Shown in pieces: positions 46,499 through 56,475 of a stretch of 64,000 nt of DNA. Position numbers and translations under genes: made by a program. Location of the stretch: NCBI GenBank assembly GCA_963717475.1, contig OY970337.1:1860001-1924000 (forward strand), written 5' to 3'. Each line of letters begins with the position of its first letter. Position 1 is the first letter of the stretch. Under the pieces are notes generated by a model. That model ran no database searches. It worked only from the letters and a program-made list of their open reading frames with translations, and had not been told where the DNA came from. The DNA is from AC-32 sp963717475. Its GTDB lineage: Bacteria; Actinomycetota; Thermoleophilia; Gaiellales; Gaiellaceae.

Positions 46499-47056
46499 AT
46501 GACGATCCTGGGAATCGCCGGCAGCCTGCGGCAGGGCTCCTACAACCGAGCGCTCCTGCGCGCGGCGCGGGAGCTCCTGCCCGAAGACGTCGAGCTCGTC
46601 GAGCACGACCTGCGCGAGCTGCCGCTCTACGACGGCGACGTCGAGGCTGCCGGCGATCCCGAGCCCGTCTCGCGCCTGAAGGACGCGATCCGCGAAGCCG
46701 ACGGGCTCCTGATCGCGACCCCCGAGTACAACCGCGGCATCCCGGGCGTCCTCAAGAACGCGATCGACTGGGCCTCGCGCCCGCCGCTCGCCTCGCCGCT
46801 CGCGCGCAAGCCGGTCGCGATCATGGGCGCGTCGACGGGCCTCGGCGGCACGCGGCGCGCGCAGGAGCAGCTGCACGCGGCGCTCGAGTTCCCGGGCGCG
46901 CTCGTGATCGAGGAGCCCTCCGTGCTCGTGCCGGAGGCGTTCCTCCGGTTCGACGAGAAGGGCCGGCTCGTCGACGAAGGCGTCCGCGCGGAGATCGGCG
47001 AGCTGCTCGACACGCTTGCCCGCGTGGCGGACGATGTTACGCTCGCCGCAGCGTGA
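46499..47056 (+). CDS. NADPH-dependent FMN reductase
   Basis: A 185-residue flavodoxin-fold reductase. GIAGSLRQGSYNRALLRAA binds FMN phosphate; TPEYNRGIPGVLKNAIDW and GASTGLGGTRRAQEQL complete the site. Likely a quinone or azo reductase. 5 bases after yceI in the same operon, under the MarR operators. Confidence 0.92.
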   Translation: MTILGIAGSLRQGSYNRALLRAARELLPEDVELVEHDLRELPLYDGDVEAAGDPEPVSRLKDAIREADGLLIATPEYNRGIPGVLKNAIDWASRPPLASPLARKPVAIMGASTGLGGTRRAQEQLHAALEFPGALVIEEPSVLVPEAFLRFDEKGRLVDEGVRAEIGELLDTLARVADDVTLAAA

Positions 47057-47430
47057 GCACTCTGGCCGACCTGATGACAAGCGACGTCCTGGCAGTCGAC
47101 CCGTCGGACACGATCGGCGAGACGGCGCAGAAGATGGTCGAGCTCGGCGTCTCGTCGGCCGTGGTCTCGGACTACGGCCGCCTGATCGGGATCGTCACCG
47201 AGCGCGATCTCACGCGCGCGGTGGCCGGGCGCGTGCACTCGAGCGAGGCGCGCGTGCGCGAGTGGATGACGAGCGAGCCGGTGACGCTGACGAGGGACGC
47301 CTCGCCCCAGGAGGCGGCCAAGATCATGCTCGACAACGGCTTCCGCCACATTCCGGTCGTCGAGGACGAGCACATCGTCGGCATCGTCAGCATCCGCGAC
47401 GTCGCACGCTGGTCGACCGAAGAGGAGTAA
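47053..47430 (+). CDS. Two-CBS-domain protein
   Basis: A 125-residue CBS pair from GTG overlapping the FMN reductase stop (GTGA): LMTSDVLAVDPSDTIGETAQKMVELGVSSAVV and EWMTSEPVTLTRDASPQEAAKIMLDNGFRHIPVVEDE. Probably a nucleotide sensor in the MarR-controlled operon; role unknown. Confidence 0.9.
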   Translation: MSTLADLMTSDVLAVDPSDTIGETAQKMVELGVSSAVVSDYGRLIGIVTERDLTRAVAGRVHSSEARVREWMTSEPVTLTRDASPQEAAKIMLDNGFRHIPVVEDEHIVGIVSIRDVARWSTEEE

Positions 47431-47433
47431 CCC

Positions 47434-48487
47434 TCAGACGAGCTCGAGCTGGCGGTGGGCCTCCAGGCCCGAGACCGCCACGCCGAGCAGCCGTAGCGCG
47501 CCCGGGCGATCGGCGAGCGCACGGTCGAGGCAGGCGCACGCGAGCTCCCAGATCCGCTCCGCGTCGCCTATTCCGACCGGCAGCGACGTCGAGCGCGAGC
47601 GGATCGAGAAGTCGGGGTAGCGCACCTTCGTCGTCACCGTCCGCCCCGTCTGACCCGCCGTCTCGAGCCGCTCGGCAACGAGCTGGGAGAGGCGGCGCAG
47701 CTCCTCCTGCAGCCGCTCCACGTCCGCGATGTCGCGCGGAAACGTGTCCTCCGCGCTGATCGAGACCGTCTCGCTGGAGAGCTCGAGCCGACGCGGGTCG
47801 ATCCCGCGGGCCCGGTCGCGCAGCAGCTTCCCGGCCTTGCCGGGCAGCAGAGCTCGGAGCGCCTCGTCGGAGAGCTCCGCAAGGCCGCCGACGGTCGAGA
47901 TCCCCGCCGCCCGCAGCCGCTGCTCCGAGCGCGGCCCGACGCCCGGGTAGCCGCCGGACCTCGAACGGAGCGAGGAACGCGGCCTCGCGGCCGGCTGGCA
48001 CGACCGTCAGGCCGCCCGGCTTGCGCCGGTCGCTCGCGACCTTGGCGACGACCTTGCACGACGCGACGCCCAGGGCGCACGTGAGGCTCGTCGTCCCGCG
48101 GACCGCCGCCTGGACCGCCTCCGCGACGGCCCGCGCGCGCCCGAAGTCCGGCGCCACCTCGCCCACGTCGAGGTACCCCTCGTCCATTCCGGTGCGCTCG
48201 ACGGTCGGCACGACCTCCCGCACCGAGTCCCAGACCGCCCGCGAGTACTCCTTGTACAGCCGGTGCCGCGGCCGCAGGAACACGGCCTGGGGGCAGCGCC
48301 GGAGCGCCTCCGCGCACGACATCGCCGAGTGGATGCCGTAACGCCGCGCGACGTAGTTCGCCGTCGCAACGACCCCGCGCCCGTGCGGGTCGCCGCCGAC
48401 GACGAGCGGCTTCGTCTTCAGCTCGGGAGCCTCGAGCTCCTCAACCGCTGCGAAGAACGCGTCCAGGTCGAGGTGCGCGAGGATCAT
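47434..48487 (-). pseudogene. dinB: DNA polymerase IV (Y-family), one frame break
   Basis: Translesion polymerase. MILAHLDLDAFFAAVEELE holds the catalytic metal site, with GMDEGYLDV as the second acidic motif; ALGVASCKVVAKVASDRRKPGG is the fingers/palm. Near 47948 the frame shifts by +1: removing one coding-strand A gives RRLPGVGPRSEQRL and continues through the thumb and little-finger domain (ERLQEELRRLSQ, RTVTTKVRYPDFSIRSRS) to the stop at 47434. An error in the sequence or a recent loss. Confidence 0.85.
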
Positions 48488-48612
48488 GTGCTGGTTGCGA
48501 TCTCGACGGCGACGAACACGGCGTAGAGCAGCAGTATCGCCACGCCCCCGGCCCTCGTGGAGGCATCCGGATACACTGCATCGCCAGGGCGTGCCGGGAA
48601 GTCTGGTCGGCG

Positions 48613-49308
48613 GTGTTCGACGTTGTCGAAAACTCCCTTCCGATGCCCGTTTCCCGCTCATACCCGGTCCTGCGAGAACTGTGGCGAGGCGTCGAGCCCC
48701 CGCACGACCGCCCGTCGCTGCTCGCGTCGGCGCTCCGGCTCTCGTACTTCACGATCGCCTGGAACGGTGCCGCCGGAGTGGCGGCACTCATCCTTGCCGT
48801 CCTGACCGGGAGCCTCGCGCTCGCCGGGTTCGCGCTCAACGCGCTGCTCGATTCGTCGGCGTCGATGGTGCTCGTATGGCGCTTCGCCCACGAGCAACGG
48901 TCGCCGGTGGCAGCCGAACGGGTCGAGCGGCGCGCGCAGGCGCTCATCGGTGTGTCGATGCTCGTGATCGCCGCATATGTCGGCGTCCAGGGTGTTCGTG
49001 CCCTGGCGAACGGATCGCACCCTGAGACGTCGGCGTTCGCTATTGGGCTCGCGGCTGTTTCGCTCCTTGTCCTGCCGTTGCTCGGCGCGCGCAAGCTGGA
49101 GGTCGCATCCCACCTCGCAAGCCCGGCACTTCGAGGCGATGCGGTGCTCACGCTTGCGGCGGTGGCGCTCGCCGCGATCACGCTCTGCGCCCTCATCGCG
49201 AACGCCGCGCTCGGCTGGTGGTGGGCCGACGCCCTTGCCGCGCTCGGCATCGCGGCGGCTCTGGCGTTCGAGGGAACACGGGTGCTGGTACGCCATCGCT
49301 TCGGCTGA
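48613..49308 (+). CDS. CDF-like cation transporter, short form
   Basis: A 231-residue membrane protein with six hydrophobic helices: LTGSLALAGFALNALLDSSASMVLVWRF corresponds to the CDF TM2 region with an Asp in place of the usual His/Asp pair, and RGDAVLTLAAVALAAITLCAL to TM5. It lacks the C-terminal cytosolic domain. GTG 48613 chosen; ATG 48643 possible. The 48488-48612 gap is divergent promoter space. Confidence 0.72.
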   Translation: MFDVVENSLPMPVSRSYPVLRELWRGVEPPHDRPSLLASALRLSYFTIAWNGAAGVAALILAVLTGSLALAGFALNALLDSSASMVLVWRFAHEQRSPVAAERVERRAQALIGVSMLVIAAYVGVQGVRALANGSHPETSAFAIGLAAVSLLVLPLLGARKLEVASHLASPALRGDAVLTLAAVALAAITLCALIANAALGWWWADALAALGIAAALAFEGTRVLVRHRFG

Positions 49309-49342
49309 AGCGTCGGCGGACCGAGCGGCTGGGAAACCTACG

Positions 49343-49910
49343 TCACGACTCGGAAGAGAGTGCACGGGCCGCTGCGTCGGCGGCTGCTTGGGCGGCCCGG
49401 TCGGCCCGGCCGAGGCGGTCGTCGTCGGGCATGGTCGCGAGGTTGACCGCGACCAGCTTCGCTGCGGCCTTCGAGGCGCCGGCGGCGAGGGCGGCTGCGG
49501 CCGACGCGTCCGCCCGGGCGGCGCCGTCCGCGCACTCGGAGGCAGCCGCGGCGAGCTCCGCGACGTCACTCGCGGTCTCGGCGATCGCGAGCGGGCGCCT
49601 CAGCGGCGCTCGCGAGAGCGCGCGCGAGGTTCGCACCTCTGCGTTCGAGCGCCGTCAGCGCCCGCTCGTAGGCCCGGGCATCGCGGTCGGCGAGGCCGAG
49701 CAGCCGGTCGCGCAGGTCGATCGCCTGAGCGTGCGCGCCCTCCGCCCCGCTCCAGCCCTCGGAGCGCGCCGCGCTCTTCGCGACGAGCCCCGCCGCGAGG
49801 CTCGCCGAGACTGCCGCGACCCAGCCCGACCCGGGGACAGCCTCCGCCGACGAAACCGCGTCCGCGAGCTCCCGTGCGGGCCCGGTTCCTAGAAGTAGAA
49901 CTGCTTCCAC
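49343..49910 (-). pseudogene. Cyclodeaminase/methenyl-THF cyclohydrolase-like protein, one frame break
   Basis: Matches the FTCD-C/FchA family (formimino- or methenyl-THF conversion), a small all-helical enzyme of about 190 residues. The first part (GPARELADAVSSAEAVPGSGWVAAVSASLAAGLV, SEGWSGAEGAHAQAIDLRDRLLGLADRDARAYERAL) has the glycine-rich start; near 49600 the frame shifts by +1 and continues PLAIAETASDVAELAAAA to the stop at 49343. GTG 49910 overlaps the peptidase gene. Could link to fhs as cyclohydrolase. Confidence 0.7.
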
Positions 49911-50698
49911 GCCGTCCACCAGTCGTCGCCGCGCGAGAGGATCGTCCTCGGGTCGACGACCTCGATCCCCGGCCGGCCTTTCAGCTTCGCCGCGGGGCCC
50001 GTCCACTTGAAGTCGACCTTGATCTCGCACGGCTTGCCCGGGTCGTACGGCTCGACGGCCTTCAGGTCGCCGAGCGCCTTCTCCGCGCCTGCGCGCACGA
50101 GCTCGCGAGCCTTCCTCGGCGCGAGCAGGCGCGCGCTCTGGACGCCAAGCCCTCGCTTGACCTCGACCGTCGTCACGCCGTCGCCGAGCAACTCACGTCC
50201 CTCGACGCAGGCCGCATCGTCGCCCGTCACCAGCACCACGGGGCAGCCCCACGTCCCACAGAGCGCCGCGTTGATCCCGGTCTCACCGACCTTCGTCCCG
50301 TTGAACCAGAGGTTCTGGTAATCCGGCCCGGAGACCGTGTGGTTCATCAGGCCCTCGGCGGTGCCCGCCATCGAGTGCATCCCGACCAGCAGACACGCGT
50401 CGACGCCCTCCTCGAGAAAGCCCGTGTACTCGGTCCACTGCTGCTGGACGACGTACTCGCAATCCGGGTCGAGCTCCTCGGGGATGAGCGAGTTGAAGCT
50501 CCAGTCGCCGCCGGCGCCGTGGTGGTCCATGAGCACGATCTCGGTCGCTCCCGCGGCCTTCGCGCCCGCGACTGCCGCGTTCATCTCGGCGGTGTAGAGC
50601 TTCCGTCCCTCCTCGTACATCGGGCTGCCGCCGTGCGTCTGCTCGCCCCGGACGATCCCGCTGATGCCTTCCATGTCGCTGATGACGATGACCTTCAC
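49889..50698 (-). CDS. M55-family D-aminopeptidase (DppA-like)
   Basis: A 269-residue zinc peptidase. KVIVISDMEGISGIV (Asp and Glu ligands), VLMDHHGAGGDWSFN and GMHSMAGTAEGLMNHT carry the metal-binding residues of the DppA family, which cleaves D-amino-acid peptides. Cytosolic. Divergent from the SDR gene. Confidence 0.92.
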   Translation of the reverse strand: MKVIVISDMEGISGIVRGEQTHGGSPMYEEGRKLYTAEMNAAVAGAKAAGATEIVLMDHHGAGGDWSFNSLIPEELDPDCEYVVQQQWTEYTGFLEEGVDACLLVGMHSMAGTAEGLMNHTVSGPDYQNLWFNGTKVGETGINAALCGTWGCPVVLVTGDDAACVEGRELLGDGVTTVEVKRGLGVQSARLLAPRKARELVRAGAEKALGDLKAVEPYDPGKPCEIKVDFKWTGPAAKLKGRPGIEVVDPRTILSRGDDWWTAWKQFYF

Positions 50699-50717
50699 GC
50701 CTGTAGCCTCTCACGCC

Positions 50718-51467
50718 GTGGACACCGGGCTCCAGGGGAAGCGCGTGCTCGTGACCGGCGCCTCGGGTGGCATCGGGGGCGCCTGTGCGCGGGCGTTCAT
50801 GGCGGAGGGCTGCGAGGTCGTCGCGCATTTCCATCGCGGCCGCGAGCGGGCCGAGGCGCTCGGCGCGGCGCTCGTCCTGGGCGCCGACCTGCGCGTCGAG
50901 GAGGAAGTGGAGCGGCTGTTCGCGGACGCCGGGCCGTTGGACGTCTGCGCCGCGGTCGCCGGGATCTGGCCCCCGGGCGACGTGCCAGTGTGGGAACTGC
51001 CGCTCGAGCGCTGGGAGGAGACGCTGCGCGCGAACCTGACCGCGACGTTCCTGACGGCGCGCGGGTTCCTGCGCGGGGTGGCCGAGCGCGGCCACGGCTC
51101 TCTGGTGCTGGTCGGCTCGACGGCCGGCCGCTTCGGGGAGGCCGGCCACGCCGACTACGCCGCCGCCAAGTCCGGGATCCTCTACGGGCTGCTGCTCAGC
51201 CTGAAGAACGAGGTCGTGCGGGTCGCGCCTCGCGCTCGGGTGAACGCGGTCGCGCCGGGCTGGACGGAGTCGCCGATGACGCGCGGCGCGCTCAGCCCCG
51301 AGACGCTCGAGCGCGTGACGCGGACGATGCCGCTGAAGAAGGTCGGCCAGCCCGACGACGTCGCGCGGATCGTGGTCGCCCTCGCGTCGGACGAGATCTG
51401 CGGCCACGTCACCGGCCAGGTCGTCACGATCGCGGGCGGCATGGAAGGCCGAGTCATCGAGGCGTAG
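50718..51467 (+). CDS. Short-chain dehydrogenase/reductase (FabG-like)
   Basis: A 249-residue SDR from GTG: TGASGGIGGACARA, VGSTAGRFGEAGHADYAAAKSG (Ser and Y-x-x-x-K), NAVAPGWTESPM. FabG-like overall; substrate unknown. Starts 19 bases after the divergent D-aminopeptidase start. Confidence 0.92.
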   Translation: MDTGLQGKRVLVTGASGGIGGACARAFMAEGCEVVAHFHRGRERAEALGAALVLGADLRVEEEVERLFADAGPLDVCAAVAGIWPPGDVPVWELPLERWEETLRANLTATFLTARGFLRGVAERGHGSLVLVGSTAGRFGEAGHADYAAAKSGILYGLLLSLKNEVVRVAPRARVNAVAPGWTESPMTRGALSPETLERVTRTMPLKKVGQPDDVARIVVALASDEICGHVTGQVVTIAGGMEGRVIEA

Positions 51468-51481
51468 AGCCACGAACGTGA

Positions 51482-51503
51482 ACGGCGGGCCGAAGCCCGC
51501 CGT
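51482..51503 (+). terminator. Hairpin terminator after SDR
   Basis: ACGGCGGGC / GCCCGCCGT 9-bp perfect stem with CGAA tetraloop, 14 bases after the SDR stop. Confidence 0.75.
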
Positions 51504-51612
51504 CCGAAGACCCATGCCGCAGGATGATTGCCGTCAGTCCCCGGCGAAGGATCACCGTGCTGATCGGCACAAGTGGCGTGATTCTTGAGGGTGCTGCGGC
51601 CAGAAGTACTTC

Positions 51613-51732
51613 AGGCGGGGCCGCCGCCCGGCCCCGCCTGAGTCTCCCGTGAGAGAGCCGCAGTTACATCCGGTGGGGCTCCGCCGCATCGGGCCCCGAA
51701 CCGTTTCGACTGAGCTGCCCCGCCGCATCGGG
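51613..51732 (+). promoter_or_regulatory. Structured leader-like region upstream of the methyltransferase/MTHFR gene
   Basis: The 361-base gap 51468-51828 has no gene. It holds an 11-bp perfect hairpin (AGGCGGGGCCG/CGGCCCCGCCT, 51613-51639) and two direct copies of CCGCCGCATCGGG (51681-51693 and 51720-51732). I checked by eye for cobalamin and SAM-type riboswitch boxes, which would suit this gene, and could not recognise them. Confidence 0.4.
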
Positions 51733-51828
51733 CGCTCCGTCGTTGCACGCTGAGTATCGCCCCACCCGGGGCGGTTGATCTATCCCTCGTTCACGGTTGA
51801 CTGGCGCGCTTCACTAGAGTCGCCGGGA

Positions 51829-53631
51829 ATGGCGAACAGGTTCGAAGAACGGCTTGCGAATGGGCCTGTGATCGTCGGCGACGGCGGGATGGGAGCCCTG
51901 ATCACGAGCGCCGTGCCACGCCTGCGCTGCCCCGAAGAGGCCAATCTGCGGGCTCCCGACGCGGTCGTCTCGCTCCACGTCGGCTTCATCAACGCGGGCG
52001 CCGACCTGATCGAGACGAACAGCTTCGGCGCGAACCGGCGCAAGCTCGCGCACCACTTCCTCGAGGACGAGCTCGAGCAGATCAACTCGACCTCGGTCAA
52101 GCTCGCCCGAGACGCGCGCGAGACCGTCGGCCGCGACGTCTTCATCGCCGGCTCGATCGGGCCTCTGGGCGAGCCGGCCAGCTCGCGCGTGCGGCACGAG
52201 CTCTTCGCGGAGCAGGCAACCATCCTCGAGGGCCGCGGCGCCGACGTGCTGATGGTCGAGACGTTCTACGACCTCGAGGAGCTCGTCGACGCGGTAGAGG
52301 GCATCCGCGAGGTCTCGGCACTGCCGATCGTCGCGCTCCTCACCTTCGACGAGGGCGCGGTCACGCTCGCGGGCGTCACCGCCCAGGAGGCTGCGCAGCG
52401 CCTGGCCGACCTCGACATCGCCGCCCTCGGCGCCAACCACGGCGCCGGCCTGCTCGCCGCCCTCGCCGCTCTGGAGGAGATGGACGGCGCCAAGCCGCTC
52501 GCGGCGCTGCCGAACATCGGCCTCGCGAGCCTCGCCGGCGGCCGAGTGATCTTTCCGCACGCCTCGCCGGACTACTTCGCCGAGTTCGCCGCGCACGCCC
52601 GCGAGCTCGGCGCGAAGATCATCGGCGGCTGCTGCGGGACGACCCCGGTGGAGATCGCCGCGATCCGGACGGCAGTCGAGGACGAGCGCAAGCCGCGCAC
52701 GCCGCTCGTCTTCGAGGAACGCGAGCTTGCCGCCGCCCTCGGCGAGGAGCAGCGTGAGACCGGGCTCGGCAAGGCGCTGCGCGAAGGCGAGTGGATCGTC
52801 TCCGTCCAGCTCGACCCTCCGCTCGGCGGCAACATCAGCGGCCTCGTCGAGCTCACCCAGGCGCTGAAGGACTCCGGGCGCGTCGGCTTCGTCGACGTCA
52901 ACGACAACGCGGGGGCCCGCGCCGGAATGCACTCGATCATGGTCTCGTCCGTCCTCGAACGGGCCGCCGGCATCGAGACGATCCCGCACCTGACGACGCG
53001 CGACTACACCGTGATGGGCCTCGAGGCCATGCTGTTCGGCGCGCACGCCGAGGGCGTCCGCAACGTGCTCGCGGTCACCGGGGACCCGCCCGAGGTCGGG
53101 GACTACCCCGGCTCGCGCGGCGTCTACGAGGTGGATGCGATCGGCCTGGTCGAGCTGATGGCGCGGCTGAACAAGGGCGAGGACTTCAACGGCCGTCCGA
53201 TCGACGCGCCCACCTCGTTCCTGATCGGCGTCGCGGTCAACCCGACCGCCGACGACCTCGACGTCGAGCTCGACCGCTACCAGCGCAAGATCGAGGCGGG
53301 CGCGCAGTTCGCGATGACGCAGCTCGTGTTCGACCTGGACCATCTCGACAGCTTCCTCGAGCGGCTGGGCGGGCCGTCGCCGATCCCGGTGCTCGTCGGC
53401 ATCTGCCCGATCTGGAGCTACCGCTTCGCGCTGCGGCTGCACAACGAGCTTCCCGGGATCGTCGTGCCCGAGAGCCTGCAGGAGGCGCTGCGCGACGCGG
53501 GCCCCGACGCGCCCGAGGTCGGCATGGCCTACGCGAAGGAGCTCTACGCCGCCGCCCGCGAGAAGGCAGCGGGCGTCTACCTCGTCGCGCCGTACCGCCG
53601 GCCGCTGAACGTGCTCGAGCTCATCGGCTAG
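51829..53631 (+). CDS. Bifunctional homocysteine S-methyltransferase / methylenetetrahydrofolate reductase
   Basis: A 600-residue fusion. The N-terminal half (1-300) is a Zn-dependent homocysteine methyltransferase (VGDGGMGALI, ETNSFGANRRKL, GGCCGTTP near residue 265). The first zinc Cys of the family (normally GxNC) is His here: GANHGAGL. The C-terminal half (310-600) is an FAD TIM-barrel MTHFR (TTRDYTVMGLEAMLFGAHAEGVRNVLAVTGDPP). It makes methionine from a methyl-THF made by its own reductase half. Overlaps the protease gene by 4 bases. Confidence 0.92.
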   Translation: MANRFEERLANGPVIVGDGGMGALITSAVPRLRCPEEANLRAPDAVVSLHVGFINAGADLIETNSFGANRRKLAHHFLEDELEQINSTSVKLARDARETVGRDVFIAGSIGPLGEPASSRVRHELFAEQATILEGRGADVLMVETFYDLEELVDAVEGIREVSALPIVALLTFDEGAVTLAGVTAQEAAQRLADLDIAALGANHGAGLLAALAALEEMDGAKPLAALPNIGLASLAGGRVIFPHASPDYFAEFAAHARELGAKIIGGCCGTTPVEIAAIRTAVEDERKPRTPLVFEERELAAALGEEQRETGLGKALREGEWIVSVQLDPPLGGNISGLVELTQALKDSGRVGFVDVNDNAGARAGMHSIMVSSVLERAAGIETIPHLTTRDYTVMGLEAMLFGAHAEGVRNVLAVTGDPPEVGDYPGSRGVYEVDAIGLVELMARLNKGEDFNGRPIDAPTSFLIGVAVNPTADDLDVELDRYQRKIEAGAQFAMTQLVFDLDHLDSFLERLGGPSPIPVLVGICPIWSYRFALRLHNELPGIVVPESLQEALRDAGPDAPEVGMAYAKELYAAAREKAAGVYLVAPYRRPLNVLELIG

Positions 53632-54755
53632 GCGCAGCGGCCGGTGGAGACAGAGCCGCGCGCTCCGGCGAGCGCGCGCCGGACGATCGACGCCGGGACG
53701 CCGTAGCCGCCCCCGCCGCTCAGGCGGGCCGCGAAGACCGTCGTTTCGACCGCGCCCGCAGCGTTCACCGCAGGGCCGCCCGAATTTCCGTGCCGCACCT
53801 GGCCGCTCAGGCTCGTGACCGTGCGGGAAACAGGCCCGTCGCCGTAGGCGTCGTCGCTGATGACCGTGCTCGTCGAGCCGATGCGACCCGGAACGGCGTC
53901 GAGCGGCCCGTTCTCCGGGTAGCCGACGATCGCGACCGACGTGTTCGCGACCGGATCCGCGAGCGGCAGCGGTGGGGCGGTGAGCCCGAACACGCGCAAG
54001 ACCGCAACGTCGTTGCGCGAGTCGAAGGCGACCGTCTCGGCGCGGAGGGTCTCGCCCGAGAGCGTCGTCACCGTCGTGTCGTCCTCGCCCGCGACGACGT
54101 GGGCCGCGGTCACGACGAGACCGGGCCGGGCAACCCAGCCCGAGCCCTCGACTCCGAGCCCGCACGCCGTCCCCAGCACGCGCACCACGCTCGGTGCTGC
54201 GCCGCGTACGCCCGGCTGCCGAAGCACGCCCGGATCGGGCGGCTGAGTCGGCACCGGCGGCCCCGCGAATCTCGGGAACGGGTCGATCCGCCCGAGCGTG
54301 TTCAGCACCGTGCGGGGCGGGACGATCGAGTTCAGCCGCTGCAGCACGAGCGAGCGCTGCATGGCCTCGCGGAGCTGCGTGTGCCCCGGCAGCTGCAGCG
54401 CCATCACGCCGAGCACCCAGACCACGACGAGCCCGATCAGCGCGCCGGCCACCACGCCGGCCATCGAGTCGAGCTCGCGCAGGTAGCGGCGCTCCCGGCG
54501 GCGCACGGCCGCGCCGAGCCCGCTCGCGAGCACCTCGAAGACGAGCGCGAGCGTGACCGCCCCGGCCAGCGCGATCGCAGGCGCGTACGGCGAGGTCGCG
54601 CCGCGCGCGAGCAGGAGCGGCGCGAGCCGCCCGCCGAGCACCGCGCCGGCCGCCATCCCCACGAGCGACAGCCCGCTCCAGAGGAACCCCTGCGCAGCCC
54701 CGCCGAGGGCCGCGGCCAGGACGAGCCCGACCGCGAGCCAGTCCACGAGCGTCAT
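53628..54755 (-). CDS. MarP-like membrane serine protease (CvpA + trypsin-like)
   Basis: A 375-residue protein. Four N-terminal helices of a colicin-V-production (CvpA)-like domain (about 1-125) anchor a periplasmic chymotrypsin-like protease. Catalytic triad: TAAHVV (His), SRNDVAVL (Asp), GNSGGPAV (Ser). A cysteine pair (GTACGLGV and the C-terminal GRCA) may form the regulating disulfide known from MarP of mycobacteria, where it supports acid and oxidative stress survival. Confidence 0.9.
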   Translation of the reverse strand: MTLVDWLAVGLVLAAALGGAAQGFLWSGLSLVGMAAGAVLGGRLAPLLLARGATSPYAPAIALAGAVTLALVFEVLASGLGAAVRRRERRYLRELDSMAGVVAGALIGLVVVWVLGVMALQLPGHTQLREAMQRSLVLQRLNSIVPPRTVLNTLGRIDPFPRFAGPPVPTQPPDPGVLRQPGVRGAAPSVVRVLGTACGLGVEGSGWVARPGLVVTAAHVVAGEDDTTVTTLSGETLRAETVAFDSRNDVAVLRVFGLTAPPLPLADPVANTSVAIVGYPENGPLDAVPGRIGSTSTVISDDAYGDGPVSRTVTSLSGQVRHGNSGGPAVNAAGAVETTVFAARLSGGGGYGVPASIVRRALAGARGSVSTGRCA

Positions 54756-54773
54756 TGGATTAGGCTAGTCACG

Positions 54774-55313
<540 letters not shown>

Positions 55314-55500
55314 TCCTGCTGAAATGCCTGCAAATAGGCCCGTGGTGTTGTCTGAACGGGCGGGAAACTGGCGGTCAGGAGAGAAGAGTCTGTCCGGGGG
55401 TGCCTGGAGATGGCACCAAGCGCAGTGACAATTTCGCCAGTCGCCTCATCACCCAAAGCGCACGCTAGGCTCGCCCAACACCCTCGAGCGGAGGTCGACC

Positions 55501-56475
55501 ATGTATGAGCCATGGAACGCCCTTGAGGCGCCCCGGTTTACCGGGCCACGGACGTACGCCCGGCTGCCCTGGGTGAAGGAATTCGACGGGGTGGACGCCG
55601 CCGTGTACGGCCTCCCATGGGACGGTGGCACGACGTTTCGGTCCGGAGCTCGGTTCGGCCCGGAAGCGATTCGCTCGGCATCGGGCATGATCCGAACGTA
55701 CAACCCTGTCCAGCGCGTGCAGGTGTTCGGGGCGCTCTCGACGATCGACTTCGGCGACGCGCCCACCGCTCCCGGGTACATCGAGGAGTCCCTGAAGCGC
55801 ATGGAGCGCTTCGTGGCCCCGATCGGCGAAGCGGGTGTCATCGGCATCGGAATGGGTGGCGACCATTCGGCCACACTCGCCGAGCTCCGTGCTCTCGCTG
55901 CGGTGCACGGTCGGCTTGGGCTCGTGCAGCTCGACGCGCACATCGACCTGCATGACGCCTACAACGGCCTGCCCTACTCGCACGGCACGATGTTTCGACG
56001 GGCAATCGAGGAGGACGTTCTCGACCCCGCCCGCGTGATCCAGGCGGGGATACGGGGGTCGCTGTATTCCGTGGCGGATACAGCCATTCCCTCCGACCTC
56101 GGAGTCGAGACGATTCCGTGGATCGAACTGGCACTCCTGAGTCCCGAGGAGTTTGCGGCACGAGCAGAGCGGCGAATCGGCAGCGGGCCCGCGTTCCTGA
56201 CCTTCGATGTGGACTTCGTCGACCCCGCGTACTGTCCCGGCACGGGGACGCCAGAAGTTGCCGGGCCGACCGGCTTCGAGGCAATGTGTTATCTCCGGGC
56301 GCTCGCCGGGATCGATTTCGTGGGCTATGACGTCGTTGAAGTTGCTCCCCAGTACGACGGCCCGGGACAAATCACCGCGCTGTTCGCGGCAAACGTGATC
56401 TTCGAGATGCTCTCGATGATCGCGAAGCGACAGAGGTCTGAAGCGGTCGTCGACAGCGGGCACGTTCGAACCTGA
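55501..56475 (+). CDS. Arginase/agmatinase-family ureohydrolase
   Basis: A 324-residue Mn-type ureohydrolase with all metal motifs: GMGGDHSATL, DAHIDLHD, the SHGTMFRRA region and DVDFVDPAYCPGTGTPEVAG. It hydrolyses a guanidino compound, most likely agmatine; guanidinobutyrate or guanidine are alternatives. GGAGG precedes the ATG. It is the only complete gene of the tRNA-Asp islet, and its codon use has more third-position A/T than its neighbours, consistent with transfer. Confidence 0.9.
   Translation: MYEPWNALEAPRFTGPRTYARLPWVKEFDGVDAAVYGLPWDGGTTFRSGARFGPEAIRSASGMIRTYNPVQRVQVFGALSTIDFGDAPTAPGYIEESLKRMERFVAPIGEAGVIGIGMGGDHSATLAELRALAAVHGRLGLVQLDAHIDLHDAYNGLPYSHGTMFRRAIEEDVLDPARVIQAGIRGSLYSVADTAIPSDLGVETIPWIELALLSPEEFAARAERRIGSGPAFLTFDVDFVDPAYCPGTGTPEVAGPTGFEAMCYLRALAGIDFVGYDVVEVAPQYDGPGQITALFAANVIFEMLSMIAKRQRSEAVVDSGHVRT

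Noticed and set aside
51504..51828. Cobalamin or SAM riboswitch before the methyltransferase/MTHFR gene
   Set aside because: I looked for the B12 box and the SAM-type core motifs on the plus strand and did not find them.
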